Of a stretch of 22,116 nt of DNA, positions 7,253-14,982 are shown in pieces; within the stretch, counting starts at the first letter, position 1; each line of letters starts with the position of its first letter. Under the pieces are notes generated by a model, which did not search any database, was not told where the DNA came from, and saw only the letters and a list, made by a program, of their open reading frames with translations. The stretch is from JBEGTT01 sp041179245 (lineage in GTDB: Bacteria > Pseudomonadota > Gammaproteobacteria > Burkholderiales > Rhodocyclaceae). The stretch is taken from the NCBI GenBank assembly GCA_041179245.1, contig JBEGTT010000153.1, forward strand, positions 1-22,116, in the 5' to 3' direction. Both the position numbers and the translations under genes were made by a program.

Positions 7253-8024
7253 ACCGAGCAAGGCCCGTGTCCGGCAATCGTTTGAACGTGCGGCTCTCAC
7301 TTACGATAGTGCCGCCGAACTTCAACGCCAGATTTGCACGGACATGGCCGCGAAACTACCCAGTTTATGGCCAAATTTTGCGCCCCAAAGGGTACTGGAT
7401 GCAGGATGCGGGACCGGATTTGCCCAAAGCTTGTTGCAGCAACAATTTCCGCAGGCCCAATTCATCGCACTAGACCTCTCAGAAGGCATGCTGAAACAGG
7501 TTTCTGCAGGCCCTAACCGATTCCGATTAGCCGGAGATGCAGAATACCTACCCCTTGCCAATGGGTGTATTGAGCTTTACTGGTCTAGTCTGGCTGTCCA
7601 GTGGTGCAATTTGCGTTCCGCACTGGCGGAAGCCAAACGAGTTATTGCGCCCGAAGGGAAGCTATTACTGGCCACCTTGGGGCCACAAACTTTTCACGAA
7701 GTACGGCAGGCTTTTAGTGAAGTCGACCACCACCGGCACACATTGGGATTTCACTCACCCGATGAAGTTCAGCAAATGGCCTTGGCCGCTGGTTTTACAA
7801 AGCTTGAGATTTCCTCTCAACATAAAACAGTCTACTACCCAGATTTGAAGACCCTGCTCCACGCAGTTAAAGCCATTGGTGCGAACCTAGTCGGTGATGG
7901 CCGGCGGCATGGCCTGATGACCGCCTCAACCTTCACCAAAGCCAGTCTCGCGTATGAAAAAAGCCGGGCAGTGGCTGGGTTGCCCCTGACTTACGACATC
8001 ATTCAGTTATCCGCCAACGTATGA
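7245..8024 (+). CDS. bioC: Malonyl-ACP O-methyltransferase
   Basis: BioC methylates malonyl-ACP using SAM, disguising it so fatty-acid synthesis can build the pimeloyl chain. The 259-residue protein begins VKPSKARVRQSFERAALTYD after Met, the usual BioC N-terminus (RVRQSFERAA..YD). The SAM-binding motif RVLDAGCGTG is at 49-58, followed by ALDLSEGML and the FRLAGDAEYLPL acidic-loop region. The typical C-terminal YEKSR and LPLTYDII are present. ATG 7245 lies inside the end of bioH (ATGGTTAA) and the stop overlaps bioD by ATGA, so translation is probably coupled through the operon. Confidence 0.95.
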   Translation: MVKPSKARVRQSFERAALTYDSAAELQRQICTDMAAKLPSLWPNFAPQRVLDAGCGTGFAQSLLQQQFPQAQFIALDLSEGMLKQVSAGPNRFRLAGDAEYLPLANGCIELYWSSLAVQWCNLRSALAEAKRVIAPEGKLLLATLGPQTFHEVRQAFSEVDHHRHTLGFHSPDEVQQMALAAGFTKLEISSQHKTVYYPDLKTLLHAVKAIGANLVGDGRRHGLMTASTFTKASLAYEKSRAVAGLPLTYDIIQLSANV

Positions 8025-8728
8025 AACATCTCGACTTGCCCGCCTCAAGCTACTTTGTCACGGGCACCGATACTGAAATTGGCAAGACGTTAGCCGCTTG
8101 TGCCCTGATGCATGCCATACAAAGAAAAGGGAAAAGCGTTATTGGGATGAAACCCGTCGCCGCAGGGCGTAGCCAAGATGGGCAAAATGATGATGTCCGA
8201 CAACTTCAAGCCGCAACAAGCGCTAACATTAACGCCCCTGAGCACATCGTTTGCCCTTATCTTTTTGACGCCCCTATTGCGCCTCACCTTGCAGCCAGAA
8301 AACAAGGACTCCGTATCGAGTCAGAGAAAATTTTGGACGCCTATCAAACACTCAAAACGCTCGCAGACTACGTGGTAGTTGAAGGTGCTGGAGGCTTAAA
8401 AGTTCCATTAGGGATCAATGATTACTGGGATACAACTGATTTAGTTCAAATGATGGATTGCCCCGTCATTCTGGTTATCGGGATGAAACTGGGCTGCATC
8501 AATCATGCTTTGCTCAGCCTAGAAGCACTGACACATCGTAAAATTCCCATTGCAGGATGGATTGCCAACCAGATCGATCCAGACATGGCATGCGTTGCAG
8601 AGAATCTCGATACCTTGGTGCAGTGCATTACTGCCCAAGCCCAGTATCCTGTACCTCTGCTAGGGCACATCCCCTTCCTAAGCAATGGCGAGGATGCCCT
8701 TAGCGCTAGCCGTTATTTAAATCTCTGA
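8021..8728 (+). CDS. bioD: ATP-dependent dethiobiotin synthetase
   Basis: BioD closes the ureido ring, converting 7,8-diaminononanoate, CO2 and ATP to dethiobiotin. The 235-residue protein has the Walker A motif GTDTEIGKT (15-23), GMKPVAAG with the substrate-binding lysine, and VVEGAGGLKVPL, all hallmarks of BioD. It overlaps bioC by 4 bases and is the last gene of the operon. Its stop lies within the 3' end of the convergent hybrid kinase gene (12-base overlap), so no ordinary terminator fits between them. The enzymes for the steps before and after it (BioA and BioB) are not encoded in this window. Confidence 0.95.
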   Translation: MKHLDLPASSYFVTGTDTEIGKTLAACALMHAIQRKGKSVIGMKPVAAGRSQDGQNDDVRQLQAATSANINAPEHIVCPYLFDAPIAPHLAARKQGLRIESEKILDAYQTLKTLADYVVVEGAGGLKVPLGINDYWDTTDLVQMMDCPVILVIGMKLGCINHALLSLEALTHRKIPIAGWIANQIDPDMACVAENLDTLVQCITAQAQYPVPLLGHIPFLSNGEDALSASRYLNL

Positions 8729-11467
8729 CTTTAGAATTTCCGCCAGTTCGCCAATCATCTGACACAACAATTCAACACTCGCGACCGCAGCCTCTTCGTT
8801 TCCTTCACGCGCCGCGCGCTCAATAGTCAAGGCCACAGCCGTACCTGCGTCATCGGCAAAGGTGGACATCACGCCTTTGACGGTATGCGCCTCTCGCTCC
8901 AGCTTCGGCAGGTCTCCCACGGCATTTCTTACTTGCTGGGCATAGTTATCGGCTTCATTGACATACATTTCAGCCAGCATCACAAAAAGCTCTTCGTCGC
9001 CTTCTAGGCGCTCCATTACCGTAGCGCGGCCAAACCGCTGTAAAACCACTTCGTCGGTCATTTTGTCGTCCTTTTTCATTTCCATTTCTGATACACCAGC
9101 ATTCGATGCGTCTCCACCAACCTGAGCAAGCTGACTAACCTGGCAAACCTCATCAATCGCCGCAACTAAATCTTTAACTTGGAATGGCTTAGAAACATAA
9201 CCGTCCATCCCTGATTCAAGGCATAAATCCCGATCACTTTGCATTGCATTCGCGGTCATCGCAACGATCGGTACATGAACCAGTTGCCCTTCCTCGGCCA
9301 GCCTGCCCTCTCGGGCACGGATCTGCTTCGTCGCATCAATCCCGTTCAGCACCGGCATCTGCATATCCATCAAAATCAGATCAAAGTCCTGTACCGCAGA
9401 AAACTGCACCGCCTCTTCCCCATTTTCCGCCAGACTAATCCGATGCCCAAGTTTTTCCAATTGCCGCGTGGCCAACTGCTGATTGACCGCATTGTCTTCG
9501 ACTAACAATATTTTCAGTGAAATATGGCTTGCTGACACCCGAGTTGCGCCTGAAGTGGCTTGTGGATGACATATCTGCGCTGCTTGGGTAACGGCGGGAA
9601 ATGGCAACACAAAGTGGAAATCACTCCCTTTGCCCGGTTCGCTCTCAACCCATAAGCGCCCACCCATCAAACGGACCAAATTAACGCAGATGGTCAAACC
9701 CAGCCCAGTTCCACCAAAGCGCCGCGTGATTGACGTATCTGCTTGAGAAAATGCTTCAAAGATCAGTTGTTGCTTTTCAACAGGAATACCAATACCGGTA
9801 TCACGCACGATAAAGTGCAGGCATCTGGCCGGCAAATCGGGCTGACTGTCGAGGTATTTATGGCTTGGGACATGGCTAACCAAAACCTTGACACACCCTT
9901 CTTTGGTGAATTTCAGGGCATTTCCCACCATATTCAGGAGTAACTGACGCAGGCGGTTCGGATCACCAGCAAAACAACCCGGTAGGTTCGGGTCAAGTTC
10001 AGCTTCCAGCGTCAGCTGCTTTTTCTCAGCAGACAGCCGCAAGGGCGCTAATGTGTCTGCAATCAGTTCCGGCAAATTGAACTGGAGATGTTCTAACTCA
10101 AACTTACCGGCTTCAATTTTCGAAAAATCGAGGATATCGTTGATGATAACCAGCAACGCATTAGCCGAAGACTTGACCAATTGCAGTGCATCTCGCTGCT
10201 CCTCATCCAACTCAGTTTCCAGTACCAGATCGGTCATTCCGATAATGCCATTCATCGGCGTCCGAATTTCATGGCTCATATTGGCTAAGAAATCACTTTT
10301 GGCACGATTAGCCGACTCAGCGTGGTCTTTTGCTTTTTGAAGATCCGCTTCGGCCATTTTTTGTGCCGTCGCATCCCGAAATTGCCACAAATGCCCTCGG
10401 CAATCCTCGGGTTGCGGGAACGCCGGAAACAGGTAAATCGGAACGTAATCCAGTTCGAGTCTTCGGCCATTGAGCAAGTTGACCTCGCGCCCTACCACTG
10501 GCTCACCCCGCTGAATATAACTGAGCACGTCGGCACTAAAAGTATCGCTATCAACAATCAGGTTGTGGCAAAAATCCTTTAATTCCTTGGCTGGTTTGCC
10601 AATAAAGCTGGTGACAGAATCTCCCAGATCAAACAAATCCCCAAATGCCCGATTCAAAAGCACCAATTGATGCGCTTCATCTTCAACCAAAATCCCTTCG
10701 TGCATGCTGTCAATCAAGGCACTCATCCGCGATGCCGTCACCAAGCGCTGGTCTTCGGTATAACGGCGCTCAGTAATATCCCGAAAAGCACAGACCGTCC
10801 CAATAAAACGATGTCCATCAAACTGAGGCATGGAAATAATTGAAACGGGAAACGACGATCCGTCCTTGCGGCAAAACATTTCCAAATCAGATCTAAATTC
10901 ATGACGGGAAGCATCCGGGCCATGCAAAGGACAGTCATCCCGGGAAACGAATACACCACTGGCTGTTCTGGGGTGCACCTTGTCGTGAATACATTCACCC
11001 AACAATTCATCCCTAGTAAAACCCAGCAAGCGTTCGGCCTCAGCATTCAAAAAGGTACAACGGGCACTTTCATCCGTTGCCAACACCCCTTCACCCAAGG
11101 CATCAGTTAACCGTTGCAAAAACCGATTTTGGTCATCAATCGTGGATTCCTGAACCGAAATTCGCGTTGCCGCTTGATTCAACGCAAACACCAATTTTGA
11201 AACCTCTTGGCCACTAGAGCCGGTTTCTATGAGCTTTTTGCCATCGTGATGATGAAGTTGTTGAACAAACGCTGTCGCGTCAAATATCGTTTGAAGCAAA
11301 GGTGAAATCAACCAAGAAATCACCAATGAACCAGCGAGTGAAAGCAAAAGAGACCACAGCAATGCCACCCAAAGTGGCGCGCCGAACAATAATGAGGAAA
11401 GCAATGCGATCCCCAAAAAGATAACGACGGAAACAAACGCTATACGCTGCCGAAGAAGTTTAGGCAT
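8717..11467 (-). CDS. Hybrid sensor histidine kinase (2 TM, 2 PAS, HisKA, HATPase, REC, Hpt)
   Basis: The 916-residue protein begins with two membrane helices (about 9-29 and 32-55) with almost no loop between them, so signals probably come from the membrane or cytoplasm. Two PAS domains follow (about 118-232 and 245-372). The first has a His/Cys pattern (H161, H165, C179 in DDCPL). HisKA carries MSHEIRTPMNG with phospho-acceptor H399. The ATPase domain has NALKF (516-520), DTGIGIP and GGTGLGL. A receiver domain (about 651-775) has VEDN, acceptor D701 in LILMDMQMP and K760. The C-terminal Hpt domain has EAHTVKG with H861. The layout resembles BarA/GacS-type kinases. It starts 9 bases after the HD-GYP regulator's stop, its likely partner. 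The weak ribosome binding site suggests coupled translation. Confidence 0.95.
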   Translation of the reverse strand: MPKLLRQRIAFVSVVIFLGIALLSSLLFGAPLWVALLWSLLLSLAGSLVISWLISPLLQTIFDATAFVQQLHHHDGKKLIETGSSGQEVSKLVFALNQAATRISVQESTIDDQNRFLQRLTDALGEGVLATDESARCTFLNAEAERLLGFTRDELLGECIHDKVHPRTASGVFVSRDDCPLHGPDASRHEFRSDLEMFCRKDGSSFPVSIISMPQFDGHRFIGTVCAFRDITERRYTEDQRLVTASRMSALIDSMHEGILVEDEAHQLVLLNRAFGDLFDLGDSVTSFIGKPAKELKDFCHNLIVDSDTFSADVLSYIQRGEPVVGREVNLLNGRRLELDYVPIYLFPAFPQPEDCRGHLWQFRDATAQKMAEADLQKAKDHAESANRAKSDFLANMSHEIRTPMNGIIGMTDLVLETELDEEQRDALQLVKSSANALLVIINDILDFSKIEAGKFELEHLQFNLPELIADTLAPLRLSAEKKQLTLEAELDPNLPGCFAGDPNRLRQLLLNMVGNALKFTKEGCVKVLVSHVPSHKYLDSQPDLPARCLHFIVRDTGIGIPVEKQQLIFEAFSQADTSITRRFGGTGLGLTICVNLVRLMGGRLWVESEPGKGSDFHFVLPFPAVTQAAQICHPQATSGATRVSASHISLKILLVEDNAVNQQLATRQLEKLGHRISLAENGEEAVQFSAVQDFDLILMDMQMPVLNGIDATKQIRAREGRLAEEGQLVHVPIVAMTANAMQSDRDLCLESGMDGYVSKPFQVKDLVAAIDEVCQVSQLAQVGGDASNAGVSEMEMKKDDKMTDEVVLQRFGRATVMERLEGDEELFVMLAEMYVNEADNYAQQVRNAVGDLPKLEREAHTVKGVMSTFADDAGTAVALTIERAAREGNEEAAVASVELLCQMIGELAEILKSEI

Positions 11468-11476
11468 TGTTTCTAT

Positions 11477-12523
11477 CTAGTGGTGATCAGTGTCTTTGAA
11501 TCGATCACGGATGACCATGGCGTCATCCCAAGCGGCTAGAAAGGCATCAACACACTTTGCATCAAAATGCGCGCCCTTTCCATCGATGAGTAACTGCTTA
11601 GCTTTATCCAGCGGCCAAGCGGGTTTATAAACGCGTTCCGAAGTCAGCGCATCAAACACATCGGCCACAGCAACTATCCGGCCAAACAGAGGAATATTTT
11701 CACCCGACAAGCCATTGGGATAACCGGAACCGTCCCACTTCTCATGGTGAGTCCCCGCAATTTCAGACGCTGTATTGAGAATGTCAGAGGTAGTACCTTT
11801 TAGAAGCTCATAACCCATCTGAGCATGTGATTGCATGATGGCAAACTCCTCAGGCTCAAGACGCCCTGGTTTTAGCAAGATATTGTCAGGAATCCCAATT
11901 TTCCCCACATCGTGCATGGGTGATGCTTCAAGGATCAATTTTTGATCATCAATTGACAGTCCCAAATAACGGGCTATCAACTGTGAGTAGTAAGCCATTC
12001 GATGAATGTGCCCACCCGTTTCAGGATCGCGAAACTCCGCCGCGCGGGAAAGACAGAAAATCAACTCCTGTTCGCGCTTACGAATGACATCTGTTTGCTC
12101 GTCGACCAGCTCGGCCAAATGAAGAGCACGATCGGCCAACAGCTTCTGGCCTTTACGCAGGGCCAGCATATTCTTGGCTCGCGCAGCAAATTCAGCGCGA
12201 TCAATAGGCTTATTCAGAAAATCGTTAGCGCCGCCTGCCAGCGCCTGATATCGAACATCCTTTTGATCGTTGGCCGTAATCATCAGAATAGGCACATCTT
12301 CCGCACCGGGGAGCGTTCGGAAGTGCCGAATAAGCTCTAAGCCGTCCATGTCCGGCATCATGTAATCCACAATCAACAGGTCAGGCAGCGCTTCTTTGCA
12401 TATTTCAAGCGCCTTTAACGGATTATCCGACAGGACAGGAAAACACTCCCCAAGACGCAACACAAGCGCTTTCAAGAGCGTCAGATTAATCTCGCTGTCA
12501 TCAACAATCAGAACTTGGTACAT
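11477..12523 (-). CDS. REC-HD-GYP response regulator (RpfG-like c-di-GMP phosphodiesterase)
   Basis: The 348-residue protein has an N-terminal receiver domain (about 3-120) with acidic pocket VDDS, phospho-acceptor D53 in LLIVDYMMPDMDG, T83 in MITAN and K105. A short helical linker (about 128-155) leads to an HD-GYP domain (about 155-340) with FRDPETGGHIHRM, the metal motif MHDVGKIGIPD (H204, D205) and HHEKWDGSGYPNG (259-271), then VADVFDALTSERVYK. All signature residues are intact, so c-di-GMP hydrolysis is likely. It is promoter-proximal to the hybrid kinase, which ends in an Hpt domain able to phosphorylate D53. A GGGAG lies 4 bases before ATG 12523. Confidence 0.95.
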   Translation of the reverse strand: MYQVLIVDDSEINLTLLKALVLRLGECFPVLSDNPLKALEICKEALPDLLIVDYMMPDMDGLELIRHFRTLPGAEDVPILMITANDQKDVRYQALAGGANDFLNKPIDRAEFAARAKNMLALRKGQKLLADRALHLAELVDEQTDVIRKREQELIFCLSRAAEFRDPETGGHIHRMAYYSQLIARYLGLSIDDQKLILEASPMHDVGKIGIPDNILLKPGRLEPEEFAIMQSHAQMGYELLKGTTSDILNTASEIAGTHHEKWDGSGYPNGLSGENIPLFGRIVAVADVFDALTSERVYKPAWPLDKAKQLLIDGKGAHFDAKCVDAFLAAWDDAMVIRDRFKDTDHH

Positions 12524-12558
12524 ACTACTCCCGGCAAAAAGCCATGCTTAATATGGGC

Positions 12559-12587
12559 TTTGGGGGTGGCAGTATATCAACCCCAAA
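12559..12587. repeat. Inverted repeat upstream of the HD-GYP gene
   Basis: TTTGGGG (12559-12565) and CCCCAAA (12581-12587) are perfect inverted halves around 15 bases. No U-run follows on either strand, so it is not a normal terminator. The central 15 bases contain AGTATA, which on minus is TATACT, a good -10 box. This is an operator-like arrangement for the HD-GYP/kinase operon. Confidence 0.4.
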
Positions 12588-12601
12588 CGCCAGCCGGGCA
12601 A
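12571..12601 (-). promoter_or_regulatory. Possible sigma-70 promoter for the HD-GYP/kinase operon
   Basis: On the minus strand TTGCCC (12601-12596, 4/6) and TATACT (12576-12571, 5/6) are separated by 19 bases, slightly long. Transcription would start near 12564 and give a leader of about 40 nt before ATG 12523. The -10 box sits inside the 12559-12587 inverted repeat. Confidence 0.35.
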
Positions 12602-12676
12602 CGCCTGCACAAAAAAACCAGCGGCAATTTGGGTCAAATCTGGCATTTCAGGACAGCGCCAAAACCCCACCGCCTG

Positions 12677-12685
12677 TGACATAAT
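12677..12685 (+). promoter_or_regulatory. Possible extended -10 promoter for the leu operon
   Basis: TGACATAAT combines an extended -10 TG with CATAAT (5/6 of consensus). No clear -35 box lies 16-18 bases upstream. Transcription would start near 12692, giving a leader of about 80 nt before leuC and starting almost at the hairpin at 12696. Confidence 0.3.
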
Positions 12686-12695
12686 CACGCATCTT

Positions 12696-12724
12696 GCGGC
12701 TTGCTTTTCTGGCCGCTTATTTTT
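12696..12724 (+). terminator. Terminator-like hairpin in the leuC leader
   Basis: GCGGC (12696-12700) pairs with GCCGC (12712-12716) around an 11-base loop and is followed directly by TTATTTTT (12717-12724). Stem plus U-run is the shape of an intrinsic terminator, although a 5-bp stem is short. It lies 47 bases before leuC and so could attenuate the leu operon, or stop transcripts arriving from upstream. I see no leucine-rich leader peptide. Confidence 0.4.
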
Positions 12725-12771
12725 CAGCGATTTTTCCAACATCTCGCCAGCAATAACCGAAACACTCGAAT

Positions 12772-14178
12772 ATGCCCAAGACACTCTACGAAAAACTCTG
12801 GGAAAACCATGTGGTCCATGAAGAAGCGGACGGCACGGCCTTACTCTACATTGACCGTCATCTGGTCCACGAAGTCACTAGCCCACAGGCTTTTGAAGGC
12901 ATCAAACTCGCTGGCCGCAAGGTTTGGCGTACCTCTTCGATTGTCGCCACGGCCGACCACAACACCCCAACCGATCATTGGGAACTGGGCATTCAAGACC
13001 CGGTTTCACGTCAGCAAGTTGAAACGCTAGACGACAACATCAAAGAAGTCGGTGCACTAGCTTACTGGCCATTTAAAGACCCACGCCAAGGCATCGTGCA
13101 TGTCGTTGGCCCAGAAAATGGTGCCACTCTGCCCGGCATGACTGTGGTTTGCGGTGACTCGCATACCTCGACCCACGGCGCACTGGCCTGTATGGCGCAT
13201 GGTATCGGCACTTCTGAAGTCGAACACGTCATGGCGACACAGTGTTTGCTGCAGAAAAAATCCAAGACGATGCAGATTCGCGTCGAAGGCAAGCTGGGCA
13301 AAGGCGTTACGGCTAAAGATGTCGCGCTGGCCATTATCGGCAAGATCGGTACAGCAGGCGGCACCGGTTATGCGATCGAGTTTGCGGGCAGTGCCATTCG
13401 TGGACTTTCTGTTGAAGGCCGTATGACCTTGTGCAATATGGCCATTGAAGGTGGTGCGCGTTTAGGGTTTGTTGCGGTTGACGACAACACCATCGAATAC
13501 CTGCGCGGTCGCCCGCTGTCCCCCAAGGGCGACATCTGGGACAAGGCCGTCACTTATTGGCGTACCCTGCATTCTGACGAAGGGGCAAAATTTGATGCCG
13601 TCGTCGATTTACCCGCCGAGTCCATCCTGCCGCAAGTCACGTGGGGAACCTCGCCAGAGATGGTGGTTTCGATCAAGGACAACGTCCCCAATCCGGCTAA
13701 AGAAACCGACCCGGTCAAGCGTGAAGGCATGGAACGCGCCCTGCAATATATGGGGCTGAATCCCAATACACCAATCGAGCAAATCAAGATCGACAAGGTC
13801 TTCATTGGTTCTTGCACCAATAGCCGCATTGAAGATTTGCGCCAGGCTGCACACGTGCTGAAGGGCCGTCACATTGCCGCCAACGTCAAGCTGGCGCTGG
13901 CCGTACCGGGTTCTGGCTTGGTCAAGCGACAAGCAGAAGCAGAAGGTTTAGACAAGGTGTTTATTGCAGCAGGTTTTGAGTGGCGTGAACCCGGTTGTTC
14001 GATGTGTCTGGCCATGAACGCTGACCGTCTCGAACCCGGTGAGCGATGCGCATCGACTTCCAACCGCAACTTCGAAGGCCGCCAAGGCCCCGGCGGACGC
14101 ACCCATTTGGTCAGCCCAGCCATGGCCGCTGCAGCAGCCATCGCCGGACGTTTTGCTGACGTTCGAGACATTCTCTGA
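12772..14178 (+). CDS. leuC: 3-isopropylmalate dehydratase, large subunit
   Basis: LeuC with LeuD isomerises 2-isopropylmalate to 3-isopropylmalate, the second step of leucine synthesis. The 468-residue protein is of aconitase type. It has the N-terminal pattern TLYEKLWENHVV, CGDSHTSTHGA, and the three [4Fe-4S] ligands C348 in FIGSCTNSR and C409 and C412 in EPGCSMC. ATG 12772 gives the standard length, although the preceding ribosome binding site is poor. It is the first gene of a plus-strand cluster. Upstream lies a 248-base divergent region shared with the HD-GYP gene, containing possible promoters, an inverted repeat and a hairpin. Confidence 0.97.
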   Translation: MPKTLYEKLWENHVVHEEADGTALLYIDRHLVHEVTSPQAFEGIKLAGRKVWRTSSIVATADHNTPTDHWELGIQDPVSRQQVETLDDNIKEVGALAYWPFKDPRQGIVHVVGPENGATLPGMTVVCGDSHTSTHGALACMAHGIGTSEVEHVMATQCLLQKKSKTMQIRVEGKLGKGVTAKDVALAIIGKIGTAGGTGYAIEFAGSAIRGLSVEGRMTLCNMAIEGGARLGFVAVDDNTIEYLRGRPLSPKGDIWDKAVTYWRTLHSDEGAKFDAVVDLPAESILPQVTWGTSPEMVVSIKDNVPNPAKETDPVKREGMERALQYMGLNPNTPIEQIKIDKVFIGSCTNSRIEDLRQAAHVLKGRHIAANVKLALAVPGSGLVKRQAEAEGLDKVFIAAGFEWREPGCSMCLAMNADRLEPGERCASTSNRNFEGRQGPGGRTHLVSPAMAAAAAIAGRFADVRDIL

Positions 14179-14191
14179 GCTGAGATTTGCT

Positions 14192-14320
14192 ATGTGCACA
14201 CTACCCCGTATTTTGTTGCTGATTGCCGCCCTTGGTCTGACTGCCTGCAATACCGTTGCCGGCGTCGGCAAAGACCTACAAAAAGGTGGCGAATTCATTG
14301 AAAAGAAAGCATCCAAGTAA
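14192..14320 (+). CDS. Entericidin A/B-family small lipoprotein
   Basis: A 42-residue protein starts at ATG 14192, 13 bases after leuC and 2 bases before leuD. It begins MCTLPRILLLIAALGLTACN, a lipoprotein signal with lipobox LTAC (lipidated C19). The mature part NTVAGVGKDLQKGGEFIEK matches the entericidin pattern (CNT..GVG.D...GG..I), as in E. coli EcnA and EcnB. Entericidins are small envelope lipoproteins, with EcnB linked to stationary-phase lysis in enteric bacteria; what this one does is unknown. A gene of this type between leuC and leuD is common in betaproteobacteria. The frame is open further upstream inside leuC, but the lipobox position fixes the start here. Confidence 0.85.
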   Translation: MCTLPRILLLIAALGLTACNTVAGVGKDLQKGGEFIEKKASK

Positions 14321-14322
14321 TC

Positions 14323-14961
14323 ATGGATAAATTTAATCGTTTGAATGGCTTGGTGTCACCGCTGGATCGCAGCAATGTGGATACCGACGCCATCATCCCC
14401 AAGCAGTTTCTGAAATCCATCAAACGTTCTGGTTTTGGGCCAAATGCCTTTGATGAGTGGCGTTACATGGATGTGGGCCAACCCGGCGAAGATTCCAGCA
14501 AACGTCCCAAAAACCCGAATTTCGTGCTGAATCAGCCACGTTACCAAGGCGCACAGATTCTACTGACTCGCGCTAACTTCGGCTGCGGCTCTTCCCGCGA
14601 ACATGCGCCGTGGGCACTGCTGGACTTTGGTTTCAAAGTCATCATCGCTGAATCGTTTGCGGACATTTTCTTCAACAACTGTTTCAAGAACGGCATTCTG
14701 CCGCTGGTCTTGCCAGCTGTTGAGATCGACGCCTTGTTTGCCCAGACTGAAGCCACACCCGGATACAAAATCGTGGTGAATCTGGAGGCACAAACGGTGA
14801 CGCGCCCGGATGGTCACGCGGTGTCTTTCCAAGTTGATGCCTTCCGTAAGGAATGCCTCTTGAATGGCTGGGACGACATCGGCCTGACCCTGCGTCACGC
14901 TGACAAGATCAAAGCATTTGAAGACAACCGCCGTATTCAGCAACCTTGGTTATTTTCCTAA
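14323..14961 (+). CDS. leuD: 3-isopropylmalate dehydratase, small subunit
   Basis: LeuD is the swivel-domain subunit that completes the LeuC active site. The 212-residue protein has SPLDRSNVDTDAIIPKQFLK near the N-terminus, where the acidic DTD and Lys match the family. It also has NFGCGSSREHAPWAL (substrate-binding Ser/Arg loop), IAESFADIFFNNCFKNGILP and the C-terminal NGWDDIGLTL. Length is typical for the bacterial LeuD group. It starts 2 bases after the entericidin-like gene, so its ribosome binding site lies inside that gene, and it precedes leuB by 21 bases. Confidence 0.97.
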   Translation: MDKFNRLNGLVSPLDRSNVDTDAIIPKQFLKSIKRSGFGPNAFDEWRYMDVGQPGEDSSKRPKNPNFVLNQPRYQGAQILLTRANFGCGSSREHAPWALLDFGFKVIIAESFADIFFNNCFKNGILPLVLPAVEIDALFAQTEATPGYKIVVNLEAQTVTRPDGHAVSFQVDAFRKECLLNGWDDIGLTLRHADKIKAFEDNRRIQQPWLFS

Positions 14962-14982
14962 GCGATAAAAGTAGAGAAAAAC

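Noticed and set aside
12544..12681. Plus-strand short frame in the leuC leader as a possible leader peptide
   Set aside because: It has few leucine codons, no run of them, ends before the hairpin and lacks a ribosome binding site, so it does not fit classical leucine attenuation.
12548..12784. Minus-strand open frame of 78 codons in the leuC/HD-GYP intergenic region
   Set aside because: It covers the probable promoter region, overlaps the leuC start, has no clear ribosome binding site and matches nothing I know.
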